A stretch of DNA of 46,399 nucleotides. Source: Clostridia bacterium. GTDB taxonomy: Bacteria; Bacillota; Clostridia; Christensenellales; UBA1242. The position numbers and the translations under genes were made by a program. The stretch spans positions 1 to 46,399 of the forward strand of contig JAFTMY010000155.1 in assembly GCA_017452165.1 (NCBI GenBank). The letters run 5' to 3'. This document shows positions 9,702 to 17,781 of this stretch, one piece after another (the stretch's first letter is position 1; every line of letters begins with the position of its first letter). The notes beneath the pieces were generated by a model. The model made no database searches. It saw only the letters and a program-made list of their open reading frames with translations, and was not told where the DNA came from.

Positions 9702-9730
9702 ATAGTATCAAAAATTAATATAAATAACAA
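9702..9730 (-). promoter_or_regulatory. Promoter of the giant surface protein (probably leaderless)
   Basis: On the minus strand, TTGTTA (9725-9730), 17 bp, TACTAT (9702-9707) with TG one base before the -10. Only six bases separate the -10 from the ATG at 9695, and no ribosome binding site exists. Confidence 0.55.
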
Positions 9731-9762
9731 GAAATAATAATTAAAACATTTCACTTTATAAA

Positions 9763-9815
9763 AAATAGCACCAAAATATAATAAAAATTAGTTATATTTT
9801 AGTGCTATTTTTAAA
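9763..9815 (-). terminator. Terminator after the ABC exporter operon
   Basis: A long imperfect inverted repeat pairs AAAATAGCACCAAAATATA with TATATTTTAGTGCTATTTT and is flanked by A and T runs. It lies downstream of the minus-strand ABC permease and may work in both directions. Confidence 0.75.
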
Positions 9816-9822
9816 AATATAA

Positions 9823-10986
9823 TTATTTATTAAACATAATTTTTTCTGAACTAAACATTTTTGTAAGTGCAAAAATGCCAATGGAAATATAGATGATGTT
9901 TGCTATAATTGTCATAATAAATGCAGAAAGGTTAAATGTAAGTGAGAATATTGCACCCATACATTGAACTGTGTTATATACAGGTATTAAGTATACAAGG
10001 ATTGATGATGAAATATTATTTGTTCCAAGAAGAGAAGTAATACCAAACATCATAACAATAATCATAACAGGCAGTGCATACTGAGATGCTTCTTTAACGC
10101 TCTTAGCAAAAGTTGAAATGATTGAAAGTAATACAGTAAAGAAAATTACAGATAATATCATTAAAATAAGTATATTAAAGTAAGTTGAAAAAGTATACAT
10201 ACTAAGAGTCATTTCTTGCTCGCCACCCATAAGTTTTGGAAGAGAAAGAATAAGACCTAAAAATGATGAAAGGCTAGATACAAGCGACGCAATTGCAAGA
10301 GCAAGAACTTTTCCTATTGCAATGTGACTACGCTTTGTTGGGGTAACAAGAAGCGTTGCAATAGTGCCTCTTTCTTTTTCTCCTGCGATTGATTCACTAG
10401 CAACGGACATACAGCCTGAGAATAGTAAGAGCATTAAAAGGAAAGGAACCATCATAGTTATCATTTGCATAGATGTATCTTCTTTTGTTGCAAGGTCATA
10501 ATTAGTGCTAAGCGTATTTACATAATAGTTATAGTTGACACTGTCTATGGACATTGATGAAAGGGTAGTGATATAATAGTTGTAAATTGTGTTTGATTCG
10601 ACAGATGTTGAGTTGAAAAATATTTCAACATTTGGTTTGTTTTCAGATAATACTTTTTCATCAAAATTTTCGTCATAGATAATAAGTAAATCAATTTGTT
10701 TTTCTTTAATTAAATTTTTTGCTTCGTCAGTGGAGAGTTGAGAGTTTTTTGTAGTTATTTTGTATTTATCAGTTTCACTTAAACTCTTTAATGATGACGG
10801 CTCGTTATAGATATAAACTGTATAGTTATAATCACTATTTGATTCAAAAGAACTAGATAAAAATGAGCCCATTATTGAGTATAAGAAAAATATTAAAATT
10901 CCAGGAAGAATTAAACTAGCAAGCATTCGTTTATCTGTAAATATTCTAAAAAGTTCTTTCTTTAAAATTGTAAAAATATTATTCAT
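9823..10986 (-). CDS. ABC-2 family exporter permease (NatB-like)
   Basis: I choose the ATG at 10986 (MNNIFTILKKELF), giving 387 residues, because AAAGGAGA lies 8-10 bases upstream. The longer frame from 11016 has no ribosome binding site and lies inside the ATPase gene. Topology: an N-terminal membrane helix around 25-45, a large extracytoplasmic domain (about 46-180), then five to six membrane helices. It contains the conserved ABC-2 segment AGEKERGTIATLLVTPTKR, the coupling-helix region. The gene overlaps the end of the ATPase gene by 8 bp. Family members export sodium, drugs or antimicrobial peptides; the substrate is not known here. Confidence 0.88.
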   Translation of the reverse strand: MNNIFTILKKELFRIFTDKRMLASLILPGILIFFLYSIMGSFLSSSFESNSDYNYTVYIYNEPSSLKSLSETDKYKITTKNSQLSTDEAKNLIKEKQIDLLIIYDENFDEKVLSENKPNVEIFFNSTSVESNTIYNYYITTLSSMSIDSVNYNYYVNTLSTNYDLATKEDTSMQMITMMVPFLLMLLLFSGCMSVASESIAGEKERGTIATLLVTPTKRSHIAIGKVLALAIASLVSSLSSFLGLILSLPKLMGGEQEMTLSMYTFSTYFNILILMILSVIFFTVLLSIISTFAKSVKEASQYALPVMIIVMMFGITSLLGTNNISSSILVYLIPVYNTVQCMGAIFSLTFNLSAFIMTIIANIIYISIGIFALTKMFSSEKIMFNK

Positions 10987-11755
10987 TTTCGCCCATCTCC
11001 TTTGAATAGATTTCAAAGAATTTATCTTCGAGTGAATGTTCTTTTGTTAAGTTTTCTAAGGTGTCAGTGCAAATCATTTTTCCATTTATGATAATTCCTA
11101 CACGATCGCAAACCTTTTCTATAAGCGAGAAGATGTGAGTTGAAATGATGATAGTTTTTCCTTGCTCTTTTAAATCAATTAAAAAATCAGTCACCATTTT
11201 TGCAGTTAAAACATCAAGACCATTTGTTGGTTCGTCAAAGATAATTATATCAGGGTTGTGAACAAGTGAAATTACAAGAGATGCCTTTTGTTTCATACCA
11301 GTAGAAAGGTTGGAGACTTTTACCTCGCTAAACTTATCAATTCCAAACTTTTCAAAGAGTTCTTTTTTTCTTTTATCAGAAACATCTTTTGGAACATTAT
11401 GAAGTGCACTAAAATAGTCATATAAGTAATTTGGTGTGAAAAAGTCTTCAAGTTTAAGTTCACTAGTTAAAAATCCTATTTTGGTTCTTATTATTTCAGG
11501 GTTTTGAGAAACACTTGTGCCATCTATTATAGCGTCACCACTATCTGCTTTAATGAGTGTTGATATAATTCTAAGAGTTGTAGTTTTTCCAGCACCATTT
11601 GGACCAAGTAGTCCGTAGATTTCACCTTTATATGCTGAAAAAGATAAATCATTTACAGCAACTTTTACTGGTGAATTAGTTTTTTCTATTTTTTGTTGTT
11701 TTTTGCTAAGTTTAAAAATTTTCTTTAAGTTTTTAACAACTAAAATTTCTTCCAT
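10979..11755 (-). CDS. ABC transporter ATPase (NatA-like)
   Basis: A 258-residue ATP-binding subunit with Walker A GPNGAGKTT (51-59), the signature LSTGMKQKASL (around 148), Walker B DIIIFDEPTNGLD (around 168) and a switch His in ISTHIF. Ser-Thr-Gly replaces the usual SGG in the signature, which is common in NatA/CcmA-type ATPases. It energises the membrane permease encoded next to it. The start is supported by TAGGAGA just upstream. Confidence 0.92.
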   Translation of the reverse strand: MEEILVVKNLKKIFKLSKKQQKIEKTNSPVKVAVNDLSFSAYKGEIYGLLGPNGAGKTTTLRIISTLIKADSGDAIIDGTSVSQNPEIIRTKIGFLTSELKLEDFFTPNYLYDYFSALHNVPKDVSDKRKKELFEKFGIDKFSEVKVSNLSTGMKQKASLVISLVHNPDIIIFDEPTNGLDVLTAKMVTDFLIDLKEQGKTIIISTHIFSLIEKVCDRVGIIINGKMICTDTLENLTKEHSLEDKFFEIYSKEMGENE

Positions 11756-11789
11756 AATTATCTCCTATGATTATTTGTTAAACAGTGAA

Positions 11790-11819
11790 ATTATATCATA
11801 TAAAAATTATAAGTTGCAA
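11790..11819 (-). promoter_or_regulatory. Promoter of the ABC exporter operon
   Basis: On the minus strand, TTGCAA (11814-11819), 18 bp, then TGATATAAT, an extended -10 with TATAAT at 11790-11795. Confidence 0.5.
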
Positions 11820-12009
11820 TAAATAAAGAGATATTAGATAAATAAAAAATCAACAAAAAAATAGGGTAATTAAAATTTTTGTATAAAAACACTAAAAGTT
11901 GAATAAATAAATATTTTTTTTGTAAAAAGATTAAATTATAAATAAAATGTATAATCAAATAATAAACAATACAAAGTTTTAATATAGCATAAAATTAAAA
12001 TTTAACTAA
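11820..12009. other. AT-rich intergenic stretch, part of the 361-bp nrdD upstream gap
   Basis: Between the ABC operon promoter and the nrdD promoter I see only AT-rich sequence with no open frame, RNA gene or clear repeat. Confidence 0.5.
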
Positions 12010-12038
12010 TTGACTAAGACGATATTTAATGGTATATT
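12010..12038 (+). promoter_or_regulatory. nrdD promoter
   Basis: TTGACT (12010-12015), 17 bp spacer, TATATT (12033-12038). Transcription would start near 12045, just before the palindrome at 12053-12095. Confidence 0.6.
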
Positions 12039-12052
12039 TGTATATGTTTTTA

Positions 12053-12095
12053 ACATAATTAATCACACATAAAAAATATGTGTGATTAATTATGT
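12053..12095 (+). promoter_or_regulatory. Perfect 18-bp inverted repeat in the nrdD leader
   Basis: ACATAATTAATCACACAT (12053-12070) is exactly complementary to 12078-12095 across a 7-base loop. It sits between the predicted transcription start and the ribosome binding site of nrdD. No T-run follows, so it is not a terminator for the forward strand. It is either an operator or a 5' mRNA hairpin. It does not match the NrdR-box consensus well. Confidence 0.7.
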
Positions 12096-12128
12096 ATAGT
12101 TGAATTTATAAAAATAATGAAAGGAAGT

Positions 12129-14270
12129 ATGTTTGTGGAAAAAGAGATAAAAGTTATAAAAAGAAATAATGAAGTGACTAATTTTGATAAAATTAAAATT
12201 GTAAACGCTATTAAAAGAGCAAACAACGATGTTCTTGCATCGGAGCGTATAAATGATGAACAAATCAATGAAATTGTTGAAAGTTTGCTTGCTCTTAACA
12301 AAGAAGAATATCATGTTGAAGAAATACAAGACTTCATTGAAGATAAGATTATGACACTTGGACTTAATAATCTTGCTAGACAATACATTATTTATAGATA
12401 TAACAGAGCATTAATTCGTAAATCAAATACAACTGATGAAACAATTTTATCACTTGTAAAAAATACTAATAAAGATGTTGCTGAAGAAAACTCTAACAAA
12501 AATGCCGTTATTGCTAGCACACAAAGAGACTTAATTGCAGGTGAAGTAAGTAGAGACCTTACTAGAAGAATACTTCTTCCACCAGAAATTGCTAGAGCAC
12601 ATGACGAAGGTATGATTCACTTCCATGACGCAGACTATTTTATTCAACCTATTTTTAACTGTTGCTTAATTAACATAAAAGATATGCTTGATAATGGAAC
12701 TGTTATGAACGGAAAATTAATTGAAAGTCCAAAGAGTTTCCAAGTTGCCTGCACAGTAACAACACAAGTTATTGCAGCAATTGCATCTTCTCAGTATGGT
12801 GGTCAAAGTGTTGATATTCGTCACCTTGGTAAGTATCTTAGAATTAGTAAAGAAAAATTTACTAAGCAATTTAAAAACATAACACCTAATATTGACGATG
12901 AAACATTAAACGCAATAGTTGCTCAAAGACTTAAAGATGAACTCTCTGCAGGTGTTCAAACTATTCAATATCAAATCAATACTTTAATGACAACAAATGG
13001 TCAATCTCCATTTGTAACATTATTTTTATGTCTTGATGATAATGATGAATACTTAGAAGAAACTGCAATGATAATAGAGGAAATCTTAACACAAAGACTT
13101 AAGGGTATAAAAAATGAAAAGGGTGTTTATATTACTCCTGCATTCCCAAAACTTGTTTATGTTTTAGATGAAAACAATAACCTTTCAGGTGGCAAATTTG
13201 ATTATATTACAAAACTTGCTTGCAAATGTTCTGCAAAGAGAATGTATCCTGATTACATTTCTGCAAAAAAGATGCGTGAAATTAATGATGGTTGTGTGTT
13301 TAGTCCTATGGGTTGCAGAAGTTTCTTATCTCCATGGAAGGATAAAGATGGCAATTATAAGTTTGAAGGAAGATTCAATCAAGGTGTTGTTAGTTTAAAC
13401 CTTCCACAAATTGCAATTGTTGCAGGTGGAGATGAAGAAAAATTTTGGAAAGTTTTAGATGAAAGATTAGAGATTTGTTTCAAAGCGCTTATGTGTCGTC
13501 ACGAAGCACTTAAAGGAACTAAGTCTGACGCAAGTCCAATTCACTGGCAATATGGTGCAATTGCTAGACTTAAAAAAGGCGAAGTTATTGATGATCTTTT
13601 ATATAATAACTATTCATCAATTTCTCTTGGTTATATCGGTATTTATGAAATGACAAAACTTATGAAAGGTGTTTCTCATACAGACCCTGTTGGAACAGAG
13701 TTTGCTCTTAAAGTTATTAAAAAACTTAGAGATACAACTGTTCGTTGGAAGGAAGAGACTTCAATAGGTTTTGCACTTTATGGCACACCAGCAGAAAGTT
13801 TATGTTATCGTTTTGCTAGAATTGATAAGAAAAAATATGGCGAAATTAAAGATGTAACAGACAAGGGTTATTATACAAACTCATATCATGTAGATGTTAG
13901 GGAAGAAATTGATGCTTTTGAAAAATTAAAGTTTGAAAGTCAATTCCAACCAATTTCATCAGGTGGTTGCATTTCTTATGTTGAAGTTCCAAACTTAAAC
14001 AATAACATTGAAGCAATTGAAGAACTTGTTAAATTTATTTACGATAATATTCAATACGCAGAGTTTAATACAAAGAGTGATTTTTGTCATGCTTGTGGAT
14101 TTGATGGCGAAATTATTGTTAATGAAAAGAATGAGTGGGAATGTCCACAATGCCATAATAAAGACCATAGCAAGATGAATGTTACAAGAAGAACTTGTGG
14201 TTATCTTGGTGAAAATTTCTGGAACGTTGGTAAAACTAAGGAAATTAAATCAAGAGTAATGCATTTATAA
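12129..14270 (+). CDS. nrdD: Anaerobic ribonucleoside-triphosphate reductase, large subunit
   Basis: A glycyl-radical enzyme that reduces NTPs to dNTPs without oxygen. It has an N-terminal ATP-cone (about 5-95, starting VIKRNNEVTNFDKIKI), the barrel with the paired Cys in IFNCCLIN, a zinc site Cys653/656/672/675 (CHAC, CPQC), and a C-terminal radical motif RTCGYLG with Gly691 (numbering from 12129). Length 713 is normal for class III reductases. Start: AAAGGAAG at 12120-12127 lies before both ATG 12129 and GTG 12135. ATG 12117 overlaps this site and is unlikely. GTG 12135 has the best spacing, so the true start may be two codons later. Confidence 0.95.
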   Translation: MFVEKEIKVIKRNNEVTNFDKIKIVNAIKRANNDVLASERINDEQINEIVESLLALNKEEYHVEEIQDFIEDKIMTLGLNNLARQYIIYRYNRALIRKSNTTDETILSLVKNTNKDVAEENSNKNAVIASTQRDLIAGEVSRDLTRRILLPPEIARAHDEGMIHFHDADYFIQPIFNCCLINIKDMLDNGTVMNGKLIESPKSFQVACTVTTQVIAAIASSQYGGQSVDIRHLGKYLRISKEKFTKQFKNITPNIDDETLNAIVAQRLKDELSAGVQTIQYQINTLMTTNGQSPFVTLFLCLDDNDEYLEETAMIIEEILTQRLKGIKNEKGVYITPAFPKLVYVLDENNNLSGGKFDYITKLACKCSAKRMYPDYISAKKMREINDGCVFSPMGCRSFLSPWKDKDGNYKFEGRFNQGVVSLNLPQIAIVAGGDEEKFWKVLDERLEICFKALMCRHEALKGTKSDASPIHWQYGAIARLKKGEVIDDLLYNNYSSISLGYIGIYEMTKLMKGVSHTDPVGTEFALKVIKKLRDTTVRWKEETSIGFALYGTPAESLCYRFARIDKKKYGEIKDVTDKGYYTNSYHVDVREEIDAFEKLKFESQFQPISSGGCISYVEVPNLNNNIEAIEELVKFIYDNIQYAEFNTKSDFCHACGFDGEIIVNEKNEWECPQCHNKDHSKMNVTRRTCGYLGENFWNVGKTKEIKSRVMHL

Positions 14271-14305
14271 ATTTTTAAAAAAGTGCAAAACTTAATAAAA
14301 AATGT

Positions 14306-14366
14306 GGTAATAATAGGATTTTTGCTGTAATTTTCAGTAAAATCTTAATATTACCATTATTTTTTA
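14306..14366 (+). terminator. Imperfect hairpin with T-run between nrdD and nrdG
   Basis: GGTAATAATAGGATTTT pairs with AAAATCTTAATATTACC with two mismatches, and the loop holds a small CTG/CAG stem. A T-rich stretch follows at 14360-14366. It may act as a partial terminator or attenuator lowering nrdG expression relative to nrdD. Confidence 0.5.
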
Positions 14367-14412
14367 ATTAAAAAAATATTATATTATACTAATATTTATT
14401 TTAGGAGTTATT

Positions 14413-14922
14413 ATGAATTATGCATTAATAAAAGAGCATGATACAGCAAATGGAACAGGTGTTAGAGTTAGTTTATTTGTTTCAGGTTGCACTCATCATT
14501 GCAAAGGTTGTTTTAATGAAGTCGCTTGGGATTTTAATTATGGCAAGCCTTATACAAAAGAAACAGAAGATAAAATAATTGAACTTTTAGATAGACCATA
14601 TATTAAGGGGTTATCTCTTTTAGGGGGTGAACCTATGGAAAAGGTTAATCAAAAGTCGCTTCTTCCACTAATTTTAAGGGTAAAAGAAAAATTTGGTGAT
14701 ACAAAAAATATTTGGGTTTATTCTGGATATACTTTAGAAGAAATGCAAGATAAAAATAGCAGATGCTACTGCGAAGAAACAATCGAAATTTTAAAGAGAA
14801 TAGATGTTTTAGTTGATGGCGAATTTAAGGAAGAGTTAAAAGATTTAAGACTTCAGTTTAGAGGTTCATCTAATCAGCGAATTATTGAAATGAAAGATGT
14901 AGATTTAAGTAAAAAATTATAA
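14413..14922 (+). CDS. nrdG: Anaerobic ribonucleotide reductase activating protein (radical SAM)
   Basis: A 169-residue radical SAM protein that generates the glycyl radical on NrdD. The [4Fe-4S] cluster motif is CTHHCKGC (Cys26, Cys30, Cys33), followed by FNEVAWDF, as in NrdG. The SAM-binding LLGGEP segment follows at about 73-78. Length and its place directly after nrdD fit. TAGGAG lies before the ATG. Confidence 0.95.
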   Translation: MNYALIKEHDTANGTGVRVSLFVSGCTHHCKGCFNEVAWDFNYGKPYTKETEDKIIELLDRPYIKGLSLLGGEPMEKVNQKSLLPLILRVKEKFGDTKNIWVYSGYTLEEMQDKNSRCYCEETIEILKRIDVLVDGEFKEELKDLRLQFRGSSNQRIIEMKDVDLSKKL

Positions 14923-14973
14923 AAAATATAAGTAAAATTAATTTTTAATAATTTAATAAAATGGATTTTTAAT

Positions 14974-15213
14974 ATGAAAGAATTAAAATATAAAACTTAT
15001 GCAGACGTTGAAAAACTTGGCTGGGACGATATAGATAAAAGAATGCAAGCAGAGTTTGAATTTGCAAATCAAGTAAAGATAGAAGTAAAAGAAGAACGAA
15101 TTAAAGAAAATAAAAAGTTAGAAAAAATGAGTGAAGAAGAATTAGTAAATTATTATAGTGATAAATGTAAAAATGTTGAAAAACTTTTAGACAATAATTC
15201 AAGTCAAGCATAA
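14974..15213 (+). CDS. Small charged protein of unknown function
   Basis: A 79-residue helical, Lys/Glu-rich protein (MKELKYKTYADVEKLGWDD start) that I do not recognise. It lies 51 bp after nrdG and before a terminator, so it is probably part of the nrdDG unit. The upstream ribosome binding site is weak (TGGAT). There are no membrane segments or cysteine motifs apart from one Cys near residue 69. Confidence 0.6.
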   Translation: MKELKYKTYADVEKLGWDDIDKRMQAEFEFANQVKIEVKEERIKENKKLEKMSEEELVNYYSDKCKNVEKLLDNNSSQA

Positions 15214-15267
15214 TAATTATGATAAAAATTTAATCAAGATTTTGAACTAATTGAAAGACAAATGTAA

Positions 15268-15312
15268 TAAAAAAAGACAAAATGTGAAATTATACATTTT
15301 GTCTTTTTTATT
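15268..15312 (+). terminator. Terminator after the nrdDG unit
   Basis: AAAAAAGACAAAATGT pairs with ACATTTTGTCTTTTTT around a short loop. It has a T-run on the plus strand and an A-run before it, so it could serve both directions. Confidence 0.85.
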
Positions 15313-15391
15313 GCAAATTTAATTAAATTATTAAGAAAATTAACTGTTTTTTATTGAATTTTGCGTTTTTTTGATTTTCTTTTTGTTTGTT

Positions 15392-16087
15392 TTATTGCAT
15401 TTGTTTTCTAAGTTTTCTCCAATTGATATATGAAACAGTATTTAATATTAAATAAATTATTGTCATAAATGCAAGAGGGAGATTATTTATATTTTGAATA
15501 GTGAGAAGAATATACATTGCTATTCCAAAGATATTTGCAAAGATAAAAAATTCAAATTGATTAATATATGCAAAAGAAGAAAGAATTACACCAAAGACAC
15601 AACCTGCTGAGTAAAATGCATCTAAGTAATAAAGATTTCCATTTAATGCTTTTAAGATAAAGATGAAAATTATTGAAACAATTATATAACAAGACCAAGA
15701 AATTACTATTGACTTTTTAGATAGTGAATTTAAGTTTGTTTCACCTTTTTCTTCATTTTTACGCCATCTAAAAATGCCAATAATAAGTAGTGGTGTGCAG
15801 ATGAAAAGACAAGTAAATGCATTAAGCCAAATATGTTGATAGGTGTTTGTTACAATTAAAATTAAAGTAGATAAGAGATTAAATGTAAGAGTGTGAATCT
15901 TATGTTTTGCTGCAAATATGGCATTTGTAATACCAAAAATTGATGATAAATCACAAATCCATAATACTTTATGAAAACCATTAATACATCTATTTATGAT
16001 AATAATTGAAAGATTAATAATAAAAACAATTGTGTAAAAAATATTCTCTTTAGAAAAAAGAGTCTTAAAAAAATTTTTAATTTTCAT
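15392..16087 (-). CDS. PnuC-like membrane transporter (nicotinamide riboside/vitamin family)
   Basis: A 231-residue protein with about seven membrane helices. It resembles the PnuC family, which carries nicotinamide riboside, thiamine or related vitamins by facilitated diffusion. Supporting features are the Trp/Asn-containing segment NTYQHIWLNAF, the IFRWRKN motif just after a helix, and the repeated half-structure of three plus three helices. The assignment is by fold pattern and could be wrong. The ribosome binding site TGGAG precedes the ATG. No NAD-related neighbour is present, so the substrate is open. Confidence 0.6.
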   Translation of the reverse strand: MKIKNFFKTLFSKENIFYTIVFIINLSIIIINRCINGFHKVLWICDLSSIFGITNAIFAAKHKIHTLTFNLLSTLILIVTNTYQHIWLNAFTCLFICTPLLIIGIFRWRKNEEKGETNLNSLSKKSIVISWSCYIIVSIIFIFILKALNGNLYYLDAFYSAGCVFGVILSSFAYINQFEFFIFANIFGIAMYILLTIQNINNLPLAFMTIIYLILNTVSYINWRKLRKQMQ

Positions 16088-16169
16088 AATTACTCCATTG
16101 TATAGGTTTTATATAATAATAACTTTTATTAGTAATTTATTTTAAAACAGATATCTTCTTTAGTCAATA

Positions 16170-16204
16170 AAAAAATGAATTAAATTTAACTTTAATTCAT
16201 TTTT
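16170..16204 (-). terminator. Terminator between the two membrane protein genes
   Basis: AAAAATGAATTAAA / TTTAATTCATTTTT with a short loop, downstream of the minus-strand gene that ends at 16217, with a T-run on the minus strand. Confidence 0.75.
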
Positions 16205-16216
16205 GTTTATTAAATA

Positions 16217-17104
16217 TTAATTATTAGAATTATCATCAACAATTTGAAGTGTTATTTCATCATTATTTTTATTTGAATTTTCTTCTATTTTTTCTTCTGT
16301 GTATTCGTCTTTTACTGAATTTTCTATTTCTTCATTTACTAAGTTTTCATTGTTTTTATTTGTTAAAATATTAATTTTAGAATCATTAGATTTTGATGCT
16401 GGTCTTTTTCCTTGAATTTTTATAATACTGAGTTGCTCAAGACCTATTTGTTTTTTCTTACAGAAGATTGCACATAAAATACAGGTAATAAGTGAGCCAA
16501 CTGTGTCTAAAAGCAAGTCTTTCATTGTGTCTGCAAGTGCTGCTCGACCAATAAATGGGAGACCTTTTGAGTTTCCGTCAATTGTTGACTCGTAAGCCCT
16601 TTGCATATTAGTTCCAAAGAAAGTGTCTGAAGCATATTCAATAAATTCCCATAAAACACCAATGGTAATTGATACTGAAAGAGCAAATATACAAATAAAG
16701 AAGATATTTAAGTGTAAATCTTTTTTATGAGTTGTGTCGTTTAAAATAGAAATAAGAGATATACTTAAAAATGAAATTAATGCTCCAGAGAATGTATGAA
16801 GGAATGAATCCCACCAAGTGGTTTTTGCATAAAAATTAAAAATTTCACCTAAAAGGAAGTGTGCTGAAGCGTAAAGAAGAAGTAAAATATAAAGCCAGTT
16901 AGGAATTTCTAGTGACGACTTCTTTACAAATTTATTTGCAACACCTGTAATAATTAAAAATAAACCTGCTTGTGTTATGTTAAAAACATAAACGGACCTT
17001 GCTTGAGTGTCATGATTAGTAAAGATACTTATAATGTTTAAAATAAGAACAAGGCTCATTAATACCTGATGAAAGATATATGTTAATTTTGCTGATTTTT
17101 TCAT
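16217..17104 (-). CDS. Multi-pass membrane protein (YjdF/DUF2238-like)
   Basis: A 295-residue protein with six to seven membrane helices in residues 1-220 and a hydrophilic Glu/Asn-rich cytosolic tail (about 225-295). The motifs LLYASAHFLLGEIF, WWDSFLHTFSGALISF, GVLWEFIEYASD and DTMKDLLLDTVGS, with conserved Asp, His and Glu in the helices, recall the YjdF/DUF2238 family of unknown function. The tail is unlike that family and may be lineage-specific. The ribosome binding site AAAGGAAA supports the start. Confidence 0.6.
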   Translation of the reverse strand: MKKSAKLTYIFHQVLMSLVLILNIISIFTNHDTQARSVYVFNITQAGLFLIITGVANKFVKKSSLEIPNWLYILLLLYASAHFLLGEIFNFYAKTTWWDSFLHTFSGALISFLSISLISILNDTTHKKDLHLNIFFICIFALSVSITIGVLWEFIEYASDTFFGTNMQRAYESTIDGNSKGLPFIGRAALADTMKDLLLDTVGSLITCILCAIFCKKKQIGLEQLSIIKIQGKRPASKSNDSKINILTNKNNENLVNEEIENSVKDEYTEEKIEENSNKNNDEITLQIVDDNSNN

Positions 17105-17302
17105 TTGAAATTTTCCTTTAAAGTTTTATAATAATCAAACACAATATATTATATCAAATAAAAATAAATTTGTTAATACCTTATAGTAATTTTTTTGTAA
17201 AAATAATGTAAAATAATGTATTTAGAAATTTTTAGTTAATTTATTTTTGAGAAATTTATAAAATTGTCTAACATTATTTTGTTTTATTATAAAAAATATA
17301 AT
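17105..17302. other. AT-rich intergenic DNA before the tandem repeats
   Basis: No open frame and no RNA gene is recognisable in this stretch. It presumably holds promoters for the minus-strand gene at 17104 and for the glycan operon, but I could not fix one with confidence. Confidence 0.4.
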
Positions 17303-17746
17303 ATAATCTATGTAATGATAAATTTTTAATACTATAAAAATTTATTAAATTCTAACGAATTAGATGCTAACGCATCTCATTACAGAATGAAATGACCATC
17401 AGTTATTGGAAAATAGTTCTTCGAACTGCTTTCCTCTAACTTCAGATATTATAATCTATGTAATAATAAATTTTTAATACTTTAAAAATTTATTAAATTC
17501 TAACGAATTAGATGCTAACGCATCTCATTACAGAATGAAATGACCATCAGTTATTGGAAAATAGTTCTTCGAACTGCTTTCTTCTAACTTACGATAATAT
17601 AATCTATGTAATGATAAATTTTCGATAAATCAAAAATTTATTAAATTCTGACGAATTAGATGCTAACGCATCTCATTACAGATTGAAATGACCATCAGTT
17701 ATTGGAAAATAGTTCTTTGAACTGCTTTCCTCTAACTTCCGATATT
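17303..17746 (+). repeat. Three tandem 148-bp repeats with conserved hairpins
   Basis: Copies begin at 17303, 17451 and 17599 with an exact 148-bp period. By eye, copies 1 and 2 differ at about 6 positions and copies 1 and 3 at about 11. In copy 1 each unit contains a TAAATTTTTA/TAAAAATTTA stem (17319-17344), overlapping small stems TCTAA/TTAGA (17351-17364) and AGATGC/GCATCT (17362-17377), and a hairpin GGAAA-AT-AGTTC-TTC-GAACT-GC-TTTCC (17408-17434). Differences fall mainly in loops or change G-C to G-T pairs. There is no coding frame. The array ends 35 bp before the first glycosyltransferase gene, so it probably lies in that operon's leader. Confidence 0.9.
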
Positions 17747-17781
17747 ATGATATTTATAAAAATAGAAAAAGGATTGAAATT

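Noticed and set aside
12053..12095. NrdR box pair
   Set aside because: The palindrome lacks the ACACTATAT-like core of NrdR boxes and is a single 36-base symmetric stem, not two 16-bp boxes at helical spacing.
12086..12383. Minus-strand open frames overlapping the nrdD start
   Set aside because: Low-complexity Phe/Ile/Asn shadows of the ATP-cone codons with no ribosome binding site.
17303..17746. Integron attC array or CRISPR
   Set aside because: The period of 148 with no spacers or cassettes, no integrase, and no Cas genes. Units are nearly identical along their whole length, unlike CRISPR repeats with unique spacers.
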